Shown piece by piece: positions 1 to 8,058 of a stretch of 64,000 nt of DNA (position 1 is the first letter of the stretch; each line of letters starts with the position of its first letter). The stretch is from Thermococcus nautili (GTDB lineage Archaea; Methanobacteriota_B; Thermococci; Thermococcales; Thermococcaceae): the NCBI RefSeq assembly GCF_000585495.1, contig NZ_CP007264.1, forward strand, positions 806,001-870,000, written 5' to 3'. The notes beneath the pieces were generated by a model. That model was not told where the DNA came from. It saw only the letters and a program-made list of their open reading frames with translations, and searched no databases. A program made the position numbers and the translations under genes.

Positions 1-668
1 CTCGTGAGAAGGTTGTCCTTCAGGTTCATGAGGAACTTCATAACGGGCTCAAAACCGTTGTTCAGGATTAAGTACTCAAGTCCGTCCACGATTATGAAAG
101 TGTTCCCATCGGCACTTGAGAGCACTTTGTGAAGGAGAGGGGCAAGTTCCGTGGGTCTTACGGCATTTTCAGCCGGAACGTTGCTAATCCAGATATAAGG
201 AATACCATGCTCCTCGTACGGTTTTGGATGTCTCGTGATTGCAAGTAGCTGTCTTCCCTGAAGAAGAGGGAGTATCATAGAAGGCGCCACGAGCCCGGTT
301 ATGTATGCCCCGGGTTTTAAAAAGCTCGGTCCTTTGGTCACAACTTTTGGTTTCACTGCCCTGATTTGCTTTCTCATTTGAAACGCCGTCACGACAATTA
401 TTGTCATACCAACGGCAACCAAGATATCATCAAGAACCTTTGTGAGCTCCGTCTTGTATAGGTCATTAAAAACGTTCTCAAGATAGCCGAGCCAGAAGAT
501 AAATATTCCCAGAAAAACTCCCTTCAAGGTTCTCCTATCGACGTAGCCCGCCAGAACATCACGGAGCGAGTACGCTAACACAACGGCAGATGTAAGGGTA
601 GCGAAGGCAACAATCTCGGCGAGAAGCTTTATAGTCTGAAATTCCCCAGCCAATTCCAGTGCCCCCAT
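1..668 (-). CDS. DUF835-type membrane protein (partial, C terminus outside window)
   Basis: An open frame reads from an ATG at 668 down to base 1 without a stop, giving about 222 residues of a truncated protein. The first 100 residues contain three hydrophobic stretches (about 10-30, 45-62, 80-98). They are followed by a soluble domain with P-x-L-L-Q-G-R-Q and a T-F-I-I-V-D-G-L-E-Y strand. That order of membrane anchors and Walker-B-like strand is how I recognise the DUF835 proteins common in Thermococcales. Function is unknown; a sensory role is only a guess. No good SD precedes the ATG, so the start is moderately sure. The palindromic TATA box at 721-730 could serve it on the minus strand. 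Confidence 0.72.
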   Translation of the reverse strand, partial: MGALELAGEFQTIKLLAEIVAFATLTSAVVLAYSLRDVLAGYVDRRTLKGVFLGIFIFWLGYLENVFNDLYKTELTKVLDDILVAVGMTIIVVTAFQMRKQIRAVKPKVVTKGPSFLKPGAYITGLVAPSMILPLLQGRQLLAITRHPKPYEEHGIPYIWISNVPAENAVRPTELAPLLHKVLSSADGNTFIIVDGLEYLILNNGFEPVMKFLMNLKDNLLT

Positions 669-716
669 AATACTTGGGCCCCCGAACCTAATAACAGTTG
701 CGAACAGACAGGACCG

Positions 717-732
717 AAAAATTTATAAATAC
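717..732. promoter_or_regulatory. TATA promoter, tRNA-Lys (possibly bidirectional)
   Basis: A perfectly palindromic archaeal TATA element, ATTTATAAAT at 721-730, is preceded by a purine-rich BRE-like CCGAAAA. It lies about 30 bases before the tRNA-Lys 5' end, the expected distance. Because it is symmetric it could also drive the divergent DUF835 gene. Confidence 0.7.
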
Positions 733-758
733 ACTTCCCCTCTATGGTTTCGGGTCGT

Positions 759-836
759 GGGCCGGTAGCTTAGCCTGGTTAGAGCGGCGGACTCTTAATC
801 CGCAGGTCGGGGGTTCGAATCCCCCCCGGCCCGCCA
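759..836 (+). tRNA. tRNA-Lys (CTT)
   Basis: The acceptor stem GGGCCGG pairs with CCGGCCC, followed by discriminator G and an encoded CCA. The anticodon stem GCGGA/TCCGC carries the loop CTCTTAA, giving anticodon CTT, which reads AAG (lysine). The T arm GGGGG-TTCGAAT-CCCCC is canonical. There is no intron. The next gene starts only 71 bases downstream without an obvious promoter of its own, so co-transcription with the helicase is possible. Confidence 0.95.
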
Positions 837-878
837 AAACGCGTTTCTCCTCGGCGCGTTCTGAGAAGGAGCGCGTTT
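837..878 (+). other. Inverted repeat in leader of helicase gene
   Basis: AAACGCG (837-843) and CTCC (847-850) pair in order with GGAG (868-871) and CGCGTTT (872-878). This is an 11-bp stem with a 3-nt bulge between tRNA-Lys and the helicase start. It could be the tRNA processing or termination signal, or a structured leader of the helicase mRNA. The sequence shows only the pairing potential. Confidence 0.5.
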
Positions 879-907
879 GAAACTTCAGCGTTAAGGAGAC
901 TTGAAAA

Positions 908-2116
908 ATGAGTTTTAAGGAGCTTGGCTTATCTAAGGCCTCCGTTGAGGCCGTTGAGAGAAGGGGTTTCTCAGAACCCACAGACGTTCAGAGGGAAGTT
1001 ATACCGCTCATTCTCGACGGAAAGAGCGACGTCGTTGGCCAATCAAAGACCGGAAGCGGCAAAACTGCGGCCTTTGGTCTTCCAATCCTCGACCTTGTTG
1101 ATGAGAGTAGAAAGGAAGTCCAGGCGCTTATTCTAACGCCGACGAGGGAGCTGGCAATACAGGTAAGCGAGGAGCTTCGCTCACTCCGCGGGAAGCGGAA
1201 GATAGACATCTACGCAATCTACGGAGGTCAGCCCATAGGGCCCCAGATAAGGGCCCTTGAGAGGGCTCAAATCGTCGTTGGAACGCCCGGCAGGGTGCTC
1301 GACCACATAAGGCGCGGAACGCTTAGACTTGACTCGCTCCGCTTCTTCGTCCTCGACGAGGCCGACAGAATGCTTGATATGGGCTTTCAGGAGGACATTG
1401 AGGCAATCTTCCGGGCCACTCCGAGGGAAAAGCGCGTGATGATGTTCTCGGCGACGATGCCGATGGACGTTCTGCTGCTCGCCAAGAAGTACATGAAGAA
1501 CCCCGAAGTCGTCATCGTGAGCAGGGACGAGCTGGTTCCAGGCGAGGTCGAGCAGGAGTTCATAGAGGCCGTCCCGACGAGGCGCTACGGAATCCTCAAG
1601 AAAATCCTGAGCGAGGACTTCTACGGCATAATCTTCTGCCAGACGAAGGTGGAAACTCGGGAGCTGGCGGAGAGGCTCAGGAAGGACGGGTTTAGGGCCG
1701 AGGCCCTCAACGGGGACATGAGCCAGCCCTCAAGGGAGAGAACCTTCGGAAGGTTCAAGCGCGGGAAGACCGAGATTCTTGTGGCGACGGACGTTGCCGC
1801 GAGGGGACTTGACGTCCCGGAGATAAGCCACGTTGTCAACTACTCAATCCCCATGAACGCAGAGCAGTACATCCACAGGATTGGCAGAACAGGTAGAATG
1901 GGGAAGAAGGGGAAGGCCATAACCTTCATCGCGCCCGGTGAGCTCAGGAGACTCAGGTACATAGCGAGGCAGGCGGGAGTTGACGTCAGGAAGTCGGAGC
2001 TGAGCGAAGAACTTCCGAAGGAGTACCGGGAAATGGTTCGGCGCGACGAGCTTGAGAACGAATACAGGCACAGGTGGGGCAAGAAGAGGCCGAGGCAGAG
2101 GAGAAGGCGCTACTGA
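908..2116 (+). CDS. DEAD-box ATP-dependent RNA helicase
   Basis: 402 residues with the full DEAD-box motif set: Q-motif region (about 20-30), Walker A SKTGSGKT (46-53), PTREL (79-82 region), TPGR (126-129), DEAD (150-153), SAT (181-183), and in the second RecA lobe ARGLD and HRIGRTGR. A short basic tail (KKRPRQRRRR) ends the protein, probably for RNA binding. The family unwinds short RNA duplexes using ATP, in ribosome assembly or RNA turnover. The length is that of the two-lobed core with little extension. The ATG follows AAGGAGACTTGAAAA, a usable SD. It lies directly after tRNA-Lys and a leader hairpin. Confidence 0.95.
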   Translation: MSFKELGLSKASVEAVERRGFSEPTDVQREVIPLILDGKSDVVGQSKTGSGKTAAFGLPILDLVDESRKEVQALILTPTRELAIQVSEELRSLRGKRKIDIYAIYGGQPIGPQIRALERAQIVVGTPGRVLDHIRRGTLRLDSLRFFVLDEADRMLDMGFQEDIEAIFRATPREKRVMMFSATMPMDVLLLAKKYMKNPEVVIVSRDELVPGEVEQEFIEAVPTRRYGILKKILSEDFYGIIFCQTKVETRELAERLRKDGFRAEALNGDMSQPSRERTFGRFKRGKTEILVATDVAARGLDVPEISHVVNYSIPMNAEQYIHRIGRTGRMGKKGKAITFIAPGELRRLRYIARQAGVDVRKSELSEELPKEYREMVRRDELENEYRHRWGKKRPRQRRRRY

Positions 2117-2224
2117 GTCCACTTGGTCTCTGTTCTTTTATCTCCACACTTATTAACTCCACTCCATTGAGAATGTTGAATCAGAAAACGTGCTTTTCTA
2201 TGTTTGGTATTTGCTCACTGACCT

Positions 2225-2277
2225 CCTCCCCTGCTAGGGCGAGGGTTCGGTTTAACCCCTCACCGTTGGCGGGGAGG
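2225..2277 (-). ncRNA. Predicted TnpB right-end / omega-RNA structure
   Basis: On the tnpB strand CCTCCCC (2271-2277) pairs with GGGGAGG (2225-2231), enclosing a second stem GAGGG/CCCTC (2257-2261 with 2241-2245). It begins 12 bases past the tnpB stop. In characterised TnpB systems the omega-RNA spans the end of tnpB and the right end of the element, with the guide reading into flanking DNA. The position and nested pairing fit; RNA boundaries are not visible, and the 5' part may overlap the glycine-rich C-terminal codons. Confidence 0.5.
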
Positions 2278-2288
2278 TTTGAGGGGCC

Positions 2289-3560
2289 TCATTCAAACCC
2301 ACTAAAAAGCGGGCTCTCAGCCCCTCGGGGAGGGCCTTCCCCCCGGTTACCCCTACCTCCCGATAAGGCCGGAAGGCTCGGGGTTATGGTTTTTATAGCC
2401 TTCCTCAAAATATTAAACGCTCCAACCAAATCCGCGTTAAAGACAAGCCCCGTCGCGGGACACAAATAAAGACCACGAACAAAACGAGCCCCCTCGTGGG
2501 GCCTCCCGCAAACGGGACAAGTTTTCGAAGTGAAAGCCTCATCAACGAGCTCAACCTGAACACCATACTCCTCAGCAACTTCCGTCAAGCGTTTGATAAC
2601 GTAATTAAACCGCCAAACGCGAGAGAGGAGAAAATTCTGCTTTTTACCCCTATCAGAATTCCGAGCTATGCCCTTAGGATAGCCAATCACGATTTTAGAA
2701 ACGCCCAACTCGTAGAGTTTCCGGACAGTCTGCCTGACTGCTGTGTTAATGTAGTGTTTGGCCTGAAGTTTCGCCTTCTCGTGCATTCTCTTGAGTTTCC
2801 TACTCGTCTTGACCCCACTCTTGTTGAGTTTTGACTGGTAATCGGCAATCCTCTTCCTCCAGTAGAAGTCAATACTCTTTAGTGGTCTCCCGTTCACGAG
2901 AAAGCTTTCTCCATTCTCAACGTAAACGGCCATTAAATTGTTCACTCCTAAGTCAATGCCAGCCAAGAGGCTTCCTTTAGGTTGCCTTGGGATGCTCACC
3001 CATTCTTCGCCCTCAAGTTTCTCCCCAACAGTAAGGTTGACGTGAGCATACCACTTCCACCTAACAGGGTCGTAGGTTATCTCTAAGCGCCCCTGCCTGC
3101 CCTTCAGGTGAATTCTTCCTTTGAATTGGATTTCCAAGCGTTTGAATTCCCCAATGCCTTTGAGAATTAGTTTGTTGCCCTCAATCCTGTACTGGTCGTT
3201 CCGGAGGACGATTAAGGGTTTTCTCTTTCCGTCCTCCTTCAGGTAGTTTGGTAGTTTGGGTTTAAGCCAGTCTGGTAGTTCACCATTCCTCTTCTTCCGA
3301 AGGAGGGAGAAGAACGAACGCCAAGCTTCAGCGTTCTTCCTGCAAATTTGCTGGACTGTGGCTGAGCCAATTTCCCGTTTAAACTCTTCATAAACGGTTT
3401 TCTCTGTTGAATTAAAGTCTACGATTCGCTCTTGGAAGTATTGCCATTTTCTCAGGTAGTTTACTCGGTTCCATGCTTTGGCTCCAAGGTCGGCTAACTG
3501 GTGGAGGATTTTTGCTTGTTCTTTTGAGGGTTGGAGTTTTAGCGTTACCGTTCGCTTCAT
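2289..3560 (-). CDS. tnpB: TnpB-family RNA-guided endonuclease
   Basis: 423 residues: N-terminal OrfB helix-turn-helix/wedge region (about 1-190), then a RuvC-like domain with GIDLGVNN (catalytic Asp203) and a C-terminal NADLVGAFNI (Asp377). The usual RuvC-II glutamate position reads IVIGYPKG, with Gly293 instead of Glu. A glutamate appears at 341 in VDEAFTSKTCP. The zinc ribbon has C348, C351 and C367, but the fourth ligand is Thr370. The last 30 residues are glycine/proline rich and overlap right-end DNA. The family cuts DNA next to a target motif guided by an omega-RNA. The ATG has no SD; a TATA-like CTATTTTAAAGCC at 3587-3599 suggests a very short leader. Confidence 0.88.
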   Translation of the reverse strand: MKRTVTLKLQPSKEQAKILHQLADLGAKAWNRVNYLRKWQYFQERIVDFNSTEKTVYEEFKREIGSATVQQICRKNAEAWRSFFSLLRKKRNGELPDWLKPKLPNYLKEDGKRKPLIVLRNDQYRIEGNKLILKGIGEFKRLEIQFKGRIHLKGRQGRLEITYDPVRWKWYAHVNLTVGEKLEGEEWVSIPRQPKGSLLAGIDLGVNNLMAVYVENGESFLVNGRPLKSIDFYWRKRIADYQSKLNKSGVKTSRKLKRMHEKAKLQAKHYINTAVRQTVRKLYELGVSKIVIGYPKGIARNSDRGKKQNFLLSRVWRFNYVIKRLTEVAEEYGVQVELVDEAFTSKTCPVCGRPHEGARFVRGLYLCPATGLVFNADLVGAFNILRKAIKTITPSLPALSGGRGNRGEGPPRGAESPLFSGFE

Positions 3561-3637
3561 TTCAATGAATGGTATGGTTTTTAGGCTTTAAAATAGTTTG
3601 CTTTCCTGTTTAAAGACTGGTTGGTGGTTTACTGCAT

Positions 3638-3657
3638 CCCCGCCGTGAATGGCGAGG
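3638..3657 (-). repeat. Left-end hairpin of the tnpB element
   Basis: CCCCGCC (3638-3644), loop GTGAAT, GGCGAGG (3651-3657) form a stem with one G-T pair, about 80 bases upstream of the tnpB start. Subterminal hairpins of this size are the TnpA recognition sites of IS200/IS605 elements. Confidence 0.55.
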
Positions 3658-3725
3658 CTTTCGAGAGAAAAATGTAAATCACCACACGAGAACAGCCCCA
3701 ATGAGGGGAGATGACAAAAGGAGTT

Positions 3726-3812
3726 TGGCGCCGGGGCAGGGATTTGAACCCTGGCGGGCATGCGCCCACGGACTCTCCAGGCCCGCGCCTTCCCAGGCTA
3801 GGCTACCCCGGC
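3726..3812 (-). tRNA. tRNA-Ser (GGA)
   Basis: Read on the minus strand: acceptor GCCGGGG pairs with CCCCGGC, discriminator G, encoded CCA. The anticodon stem CGGGC/GTCCG holds the loop CTGGAGA, giving anticodon GGA (codon UCC). A long variable arm identifies a class II tRNA, consistent with serine. The total is 87 nt. It lies 12 bases downstream of the S10 stop codon on the same strand. Confidence 0.95.
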
Positions 3813-3824
3813 GCATAAAGGAAA

Positions 3825-4133
3825 TCAGGAGATGAGCTCAATCTCGATGGTGACATCCTCGGGAACGCGGATGCGCATAATCTGGCGCATGGCCCTCTCG
3901 TCGGCCTCAATGTCAACGAGCCTCTTGTGAACGCGAAGCTCCCAGCGGTCGAAGGTTGCTGAGCCCTCTCCGTCCGGGCTCTTCCTGGTGGTAATCCTTA
4001 TCCTCTTGGTCGGGAGCGGGATTGGACCGCTCATCCTAACGCCGGTCCTCTCGGCAATCTGCCTAATCTGGTCGGTGACTTCGTTGAGGGCCTTAATGTT
4101 GGTGCTCGCAAGCTTAATCCTCGCCTTCTGCAT
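3825..4133 (-). CDS. rpsJ: 30S ribosomal protein S10
   Basis: 102 residues beginning [12 protein letters not shown] with the S10 signatures [19 protein letters not shown] and [12 protein letters not shown]. It is a component of the head of the small ribosomal subunit. The ATG follows GGAGGGACGGAA, a strong SD with 7-nt spacing. It is 50 bases downstream of the EF-1alpha stop on the same strand and just before tRNA-Ser. The EF-1alpha/S10 pairing is the conserved archaeal arrangement (descendant of the str operon), so co-transcription from the EF-1alpha promoter is likely. Confidence 0.97.
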   Translation of the reverse strand: MQKARIKLASTNIKALNEVTDQIRQIAERTGVRMSGPIPLPTKRIRITTRKSPDGEGSATFDRWELRVHKRLVDIEADERAMRQIMRIRVPEDVTIEIELIS

Positions 4134-4183
4134 TTCCGTCCCTCCTAAAGTTTAGGAAGTAAAGGAAAGGTCAGAGAAGGCCT

Positions 4184-5470
4184 TCACTCGGCCTTCTGGA
4201 TGGAGATAACCATACCGGCGGCAACGGTCTGGCCCATGTCACGGATGGCGAACCTGCCGAGCTGCGGTATCTCCTTGACCGGCTCGATGACCATGGCCTT
4301 GGTCGGCCTGAGGATGACGATGGCGGAGTCACCGGTCTTGATGAACTGCGGGTTCTCCTCGAGGACGTTACCGGTCCTCGGGTCGAGCTTGGCGAGGAGC
4401 TGCTCGAACCTGACGGCGACCTGGGTGGTGTGGGCGTGGAGGACCGGGGTGTATCCGACGGTGATGGCGGTCGGGTGGTTGAGGACGATTATCTGGGCCT
4501 TGAAGGTGTCCTTCGGCCTGACGACGGTCGGCGGGTTGTTGGTGTGTCCGGCAACGTCACCGCGCTTTATGTCGTTCTTACCAACGCCACGGACGTTGAA
4601 TCCGATGTTGTCACCCGGGTAAGCTTCCTGCATGGGCTCGTGGTGCATCTCGATGGACTTAACCTCACCCTGGATGGGCTTGTGGAAGATGGTGCTGGCC
4701 GGCTCGAAGATGACGACGTCGCCAACGCGGAGGATACCGGTCTCGACACGGCCGACCGGAACGGTACCGACACCCTTGATGGAGTAGACGTCCTGAATCG
4801 GGATGCGGAGCGGCTTGTCGGTCGGCTTCGGCGGCTCGGGTATCTGGTCGAGGGCCTCGATGAGGGTCGGGCCGTTGTACCAGGGCATCTTGTCGCTCTT
4901 CTTGACGACGTTGTCGCCCTCCCAAGCGCTAATCGGGATGACCGGGAAGTCCTTGTAGCCGAGCATCTTGAGGAGCTTCTCGACCTGGGCCTTGACCTTC
5001 TCGAAGGCCTTCTGGTCGTAGTTGACCATGTCCATCTTGTTGATGGCGACTATGATGTGGCCGATACCGAGGGTCCTGGCAAGGAAGGCGTGCTCCTTGG
5101 TCTGGGGCATGACACCGTCGGTGGCGGCAACGATGAGAACGGCGGCGTCAGCCTGGCTGGCACCGGTAATCATGTTCTTAACGAAGTCCCTGTGACCGGG
5201 AGCGTCGATGATGGTGATGTACCTGTGCGGGGTCTCGAACTTGGTGTGAGCGACGTCAATGGTGATACCCCTCTCGCGCTCCTCCTTGAGCCTGTCCATG
5301 ACCCAAGCGAACTTGAAGGACTTACCCTTCTCACCCATCTCCTCGAACTTCTTGATAATCTGCTCCGGAATGTTCGCGGTGTCAAAGAGCAGCCTACCGA
5401 TGGTGGTGCTCTTTCCGTGGTCGACGTGGCCTATAAAGACGATGTTAACGTGCGGCTTCTCCTTCGGCAT
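4184..5470 (-). CDS. tuf: Translation elongation factor EF-1alpha
   Basis: GTPase that delivers aminoacyl-tRNA to the ribosomal A site. From the ATG at 5470 it is 428 residues with the G1 motif GHVDHGKS (14-21), DAPGH (G3), NKMD (G4), and two beta-barrel domains after residue 220. The frame opens two codons upstream at a TTG, but that TTG touches the SD (GGAGGTG), whereas the ATG at 5470 has 7-nt spacing, so I take the ATG. A TATA box at 5518-5527 drives it. Very biased codon use produces a long antisense frame over it that is not a gene. Confidence 0.97.
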   Translation of the reverse strand: MPKEKPHVNIVFIGHVDHGKSTTIGRLLFDTANIPEQIIKKFEEMGEKGKSFKFAWVMDRLKEERERGITIDVAHTKFETPHRYITIIDAPGHRDFVKNMITGASQADAAVLIVAATDGVMPQTKEHAFLARTLGIGHIIVAINKMDMVNYDQKAFEKVKAQVEKLLKMLGYKDFPVIPISAWEGDNVVKKSDKMPWYNGPTLIEALDQIPEPPKPTDKPLRIPIQDVYSIKGVGTVPVGRVETGILRVGDVVIFEPASTIFHKPIQGEVKSIEMHHEPMQEAYPGDNIGFNVRGVGKNDIKRGDVAGHTNNPPTVVRPKDTFKAQIIVLNHPTAITVGYTPVLHAHTTQVAVRFEQLLAKLDPRTGNVLEENPQFIKTGDSAIVILRPTKAMVIEPVKEIPQLGRFAIRDMGQTVAAGMVISIQKAE

Positions 5471-5517
5471 TTTCAAACACCTCCAGTTTTTGGTCTAGTC
5501 TCGTTGACTAGGACGGC

Positions 5518-5532
5518 TTTTTAAATCTTTCG
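5518..5532 (-). promoter_or_regulatory. BRE/TATA promoter of EF-1alpha-S10
   Basis: On the minus strand CGAAAGATTTAAAAA combines a purine-rich BRE (5527-5532) with a TATA element (5518-5527). It stands about 50 bases ahead of the EF-1alpha ATG, leaving a leader of about 25 nt that contains the SD. Confidence 0.7.
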
Positions 5533-5590
5533 AACCTCGGTCCCCTCGGGCGGGGAACCCGCCGTTTACGGGGGGACCTCATGAGTTCCG
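5530..5590 (-). ncRNA. Candidate small structured RNA between EF-2 and EF-1alpha
   Basis: A GC-rich island in AT-rich intergenic DNA. An outer stem pairs 5539-5545 (GGTCCCC) with 5572-5578 (GGGGACC). An inner stem pairs GGCGGG (5549-5554) with CCCGCC (5558-5563) around a GAA loop. On the minus strand a TATA-like ACTTTTTAAACTC (5605-5617) lies about 25-30 bases upstream, which would start a transcript near 5585. GC-rich islands of this kind led to the hgc RNAs of Pyrococcus; membership in such a family is possible but unverified. Strand is inferred from the TATA only. Confidence 0.42.
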
Positions 5591-5663
5591 ACCCTAACTT
5601 GCGGGGCGAGTTTAAAAAGTTAACTAATCGCTATTGAACGCGGATTTGTTAAAATTGGGCCCC

Positions 5664-5683
5664 CCGTTCTCGGAGCGACGGGA
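5664..5683 (-). terminator. Possible terminator hairpin after EF-2
   Basis: CCCGT (5664-5668) pairs with ACGGG (5679-5683) around a 10-base loop. It lies about 80 bases past the EF-2 stop and is followed on the minus strand by GGGCCC and an AATTTTAAC tract. Archaeal termination mainly needs T tracts, so this is a weak call. Confidence 0.3.
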
Positions 5684-5761
5684 TTGGACTGAAGAAAAGA
5701 CCGGAATGTGAACCAAAGTCAAAATTCAAGAAAGGTGAAGAAACGAGAAGCCGGGACGGCT

Positions 5762-7960
5762 TCACTGCTGCGGGCAGACGTCCTTCTCGGTCGGCGGGTT
5801 CGGGTCGAGGCCCTTCCTCTGGCGTATCTGCCTGATGATGTTGACTGCCAGCTCGTTCGGGACGCGCTTGAATCCGGCGTGCTCGGTGCTCCAGAGGGCC
5901 CTTCCGCTGGTCGCTCCACGGATGGCTCCGGCGAATCCGAACATCTCGGCAACCGGGGCCTCGGCGATGATAATCATGACCTCGCCTTCCTGCCTCATGT
6001 CGATGAGCTGACCGCGCCTCTGGTTGATTTCCCTGCTGACGGCACCCATGTACTCGTAGGGAACGTTGATGATGACCTTCTGGTACGGCTCGTAGAGGAC
6101 CGGACCGGCCTTCATCATGGCGCAGTGGATGGCAGTCCTGATGGCCGGGTAAATCTGGGCCGGACCGCGGTGGACGTTGTCCTCGTGTATCTTGGCATCG
6201 TGGAGCCTGACGATGACCTTCATAACCGGCTCCTTGGCGAGCGGTCCCTCGTCCATCGCCATGTGGAATCCGTCAACCAGGAGGTCCATGACCTCGTTGA
6301 GGTACTGGATACCCTTGGTGTTGTCGAAGAACATGTTGCCGTTGTAGACGTCGACGATGCCCTTGGCCATCTCGTAGTCCATGCCGAGCTCGGCGAGCTT
6401 CTTGGCGACCGCCTTCGGGTCCTTCGGCCTGCCCTCGGGGATGATGCCCTCCTTGATGGCCTGGTAAATCTCGTCCGGCATCGGCTCGACTGTGATGTAG
6501 AACCTGTTGTGCTTGTTCGGGGACTTTCCTTCGACGATTGGGCTCTTCTTGGTGACGCTCTCGCGGTAGACAACTATCGGCGGGCTGACGTCAACGTCAA
6601 TCTTCCAGTCTTCCTTGAGCTTGACGAGCTTGACCTCGAGGTGGAGCTCACCCATACCGCTGAGGAGGTGCTGGCCGGTCTCCTCGTCAATCTTAACGTG
6701 GAGCGTCGGGTCCTCCTTGGCGAGCTGTCTAAGAGCCTCGATGAGCCTCGGGAGGTCCTTAACGTTCTTGGCCTCGATGGCGACGGTAACGACCGGCTCG
6801 CTGACGTAGTGGAGGGCTTCAAACGGCTCGATGGGTTCTTCAGCAACGGTCTCACCGGCCATGGCGTCCCTCAGACCGGTGACGGCGACGATGTTTCCAG
6901 CAGGAACGGCCTCCATGTTAATCCTCTCGGGACCCATGTAGATACCGACCTGCTGGATTCTGGCCTTCCTCTTGCTGTTGATGAGGTAAACTTCCTTACC
7001 GCTCTTGACGGTACCGCTCCAGACACGGCCGGTGGCAACTTCTCCAGCGTGCTTGTCAATGATTATCTTGGTGACGACCATGACCATCTTGCCCTTCGGG
7101 TCGCACTTGAGCATGGCCTGGCCGACCTCGCTGTTTATGTCGCCCTGCCAGAGGTGCGGAATCCTGTACTTCTGGGCCTCAAGCGGGTTCGGGAGGTGCC
7201 TGACGACCATATCGAGGACGACGACGTGGAGCGGGGCCTTCTGCCTGAGGGTCTTGAGGTCACCGGCGTTGGTGAGCTCGACGATGTCCTTGAAGGAAAC
7301 GCCGGTCTTCTTCATGTACGGAACGCTGAGGGCCCAGTTGTAGTAAGCGCTTCCGAAGGCGACGCTTCCATCTTCGACCTTGACCATCCACTGGCTCTTG
7401 AACTCCTCGGGGGCGTAGCGCTTGATGAGCCTGTTGACGTCGGTGATTATCTTGGCAAAGCGGTTGAGTATTTCGTTCGGGCCGAGCTTGAGCTCCTTGA
7501 TGAGACGGTCAACCTTGTTGATGAAGAGAACCGGCTTGACGTACTCGCGAAGGGCCTGCCTGAGAACGGTCTCGGTCTGGGGCATAACTCCTTCAACGGC
7601 GTCAACGACGATGATGGCACCGTCTATGGCACGCATGGCCCTGGTAACGTCACCACCAAAGTCAACGTGACCCGGGGTGTCGATGAGGTTGATGAGGTAG
7701 TCCTGACCCTCGTAGGTGTGAACCATCGAGACGTTGGCCGCGTTGATGGTGATACCCCTCGCCTGCTCCTGCTCGTCGAAGTCAAGGACGAGCTGCTTTC
7801 CGGCGAGCTCCTCGCTTATCATTCCGGCACCGGCGAGCAGGTTATCGCTCAGCGTGGTCTTACCGTGGTCAATGTGAGCGGCGATACCCATGTTCCTGAT
7901 TCTCTCAGGCTGGGTCATGAGCTCCTTAATCTTCGCAATCATCTCTTCCCTTCTTCCCAT
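5762..7960 (-). CDS. fusA: Translation elongation factor EF-2
   Basis: 732 residues, the usual archaeal EF-2 length, catalysing GTP-dependent ribosomal translocation. Visible are G1 AHIDHGKTT (about 28-36), the switch [16 protein letters not shown] (G3), NKVDR (G4), and in domain [14 protein letters not shown]. The His of that last motif is the residue converted to diphthamide in this family. The ATG follows GGTGGTG with a good spacing. A TATA/BRE pair lies at 8009-8022. The gene is upstream of EF-1alpha on the same strand but has its own promoter and a 290-base gap to the next start. Confidence 0.97.
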   Translation of the reverse strand: MGRREEMIAKIKELMTQPERIRNMGIAAHIDHGKTTLSDNLLAGAGMISEELAGKQLVLDFDEQEQARGITINAANVSMVHTYEGQDYLINLIDTPGHVDFGGDVTRAMRAIDGAIIVVDAVEGVMPQTETVLRQALREYVKPVLFINKVDRLIKELKLGPNEILNRFAKIITDVNRLIKRYAPEEFKSQWMVKVEDGSVAFGSAYYNWALSVPYMKKTGVSFKDIVELTNAGDLKTLRQKAPLHVVVLDMVVRHLPNPLEAQKYRIPHLWQGDINSEVGQAMLKCDPKGKMVMVVTKIIIDKHAGEVATGRVWSGTVKSGKEVYLINSKRKARIQQVGIYMGPERINMEAVPAGNIVAVTGLRDAMAGETVAEEPIEPFEALHYVSEPVVTVAIEAKNVKDLPRLIEALRQLAKEDPTLHVKIDEETGQHLLSGMGELHLEVKLVKLKEDWKIDVDVSPPIVVYRESVTKKSPIVEGKSPNKHNRFYITVEPMPDEIYQAIKEGIIPEGRPKDPKAVAKKLAELGMDYEMAKGIVDVYNGNMFFDNTKGIQYLNEVMDLLVDGFHMAMDEGPLAKEPVMKVIVRLHDAKIHEDNVHRGPAQIYPAIRTAIHCAMMKAGPVLYEPYQKVIINVPYEYMGAVSREINQRRGQLIDMRQEGEVMIIIAEAPVAEMFGFAGAIRGATSGRALWSTEHAGFKRVPNELAVNIIRQIRQRKGLDPNPPTEKDVCPQQ

Positions 7961-8008
7961 AACGCACCACCTTTGGATGAGCTTGTCGGCTTAACTTAAA
8001 AGGCTCGG

Positions 8009-8022
8009 TTATAAAGCTTTTC
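8009..8022 (-). promoter_or_regulatory. BRE/TATA promoter of EF-2
   Basis: The minus strand reads GAAAAGCTTTATAACC: BRE followed by TATA CTTTATAA, about 50 bases before the start codon, giving a leader of about 25 nt with the SD GGTGGTG. Confidence 0.65.
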
Positions 8023-8058
8023 CCGATTGGAAAATGGAACCGGGGAAGGGATTCAAAA

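Larger units (their letters stand above)
2222..3657 (-). mobile_element. IS200/IS605-family element encoding only TnpB
   Basis: A tnpB gene is bracketed by end structures typical of IS605-type elements. Upstream of tnpB a 7-bp hairpin (3638-3644 with 3651-3657, loop GTGAAT) marks the left end. Downstream, nested stems at 2225-2277 mark the right end and probably the guide RNA. No TnpA transposase is present, so mobility would depend on TnpA supplied elsewhere. The exact borders and target site are not determined; the coordinates run from structure to structure. The element sits between the helicase and tRNA-Ser genes. Confidence 0.7.

Noticed and set aside
4430-5524. Long plus-strand frame of 364 residues over EF-1alpha
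   Set aside because: Antisense shadow of the strongly codon-biased EF-1alpha gene; low-complexity Gly/Val/Asp/Leu protein without motifs or SD.
5539-5578. H/ACA RNA upstream of EF-1alpha
   Set aside because: Good stems but no ACA box after the basal stem and no K-turn pattern, so only listed as an unassigned structured RNA.
5708-7999. Plus-strand frame of 763 residues over EF-2
   Set aside because: Antisense shadow; composition (Asp, Val, Leu, Gly rich) mirrors the complementary codons of EF-2.
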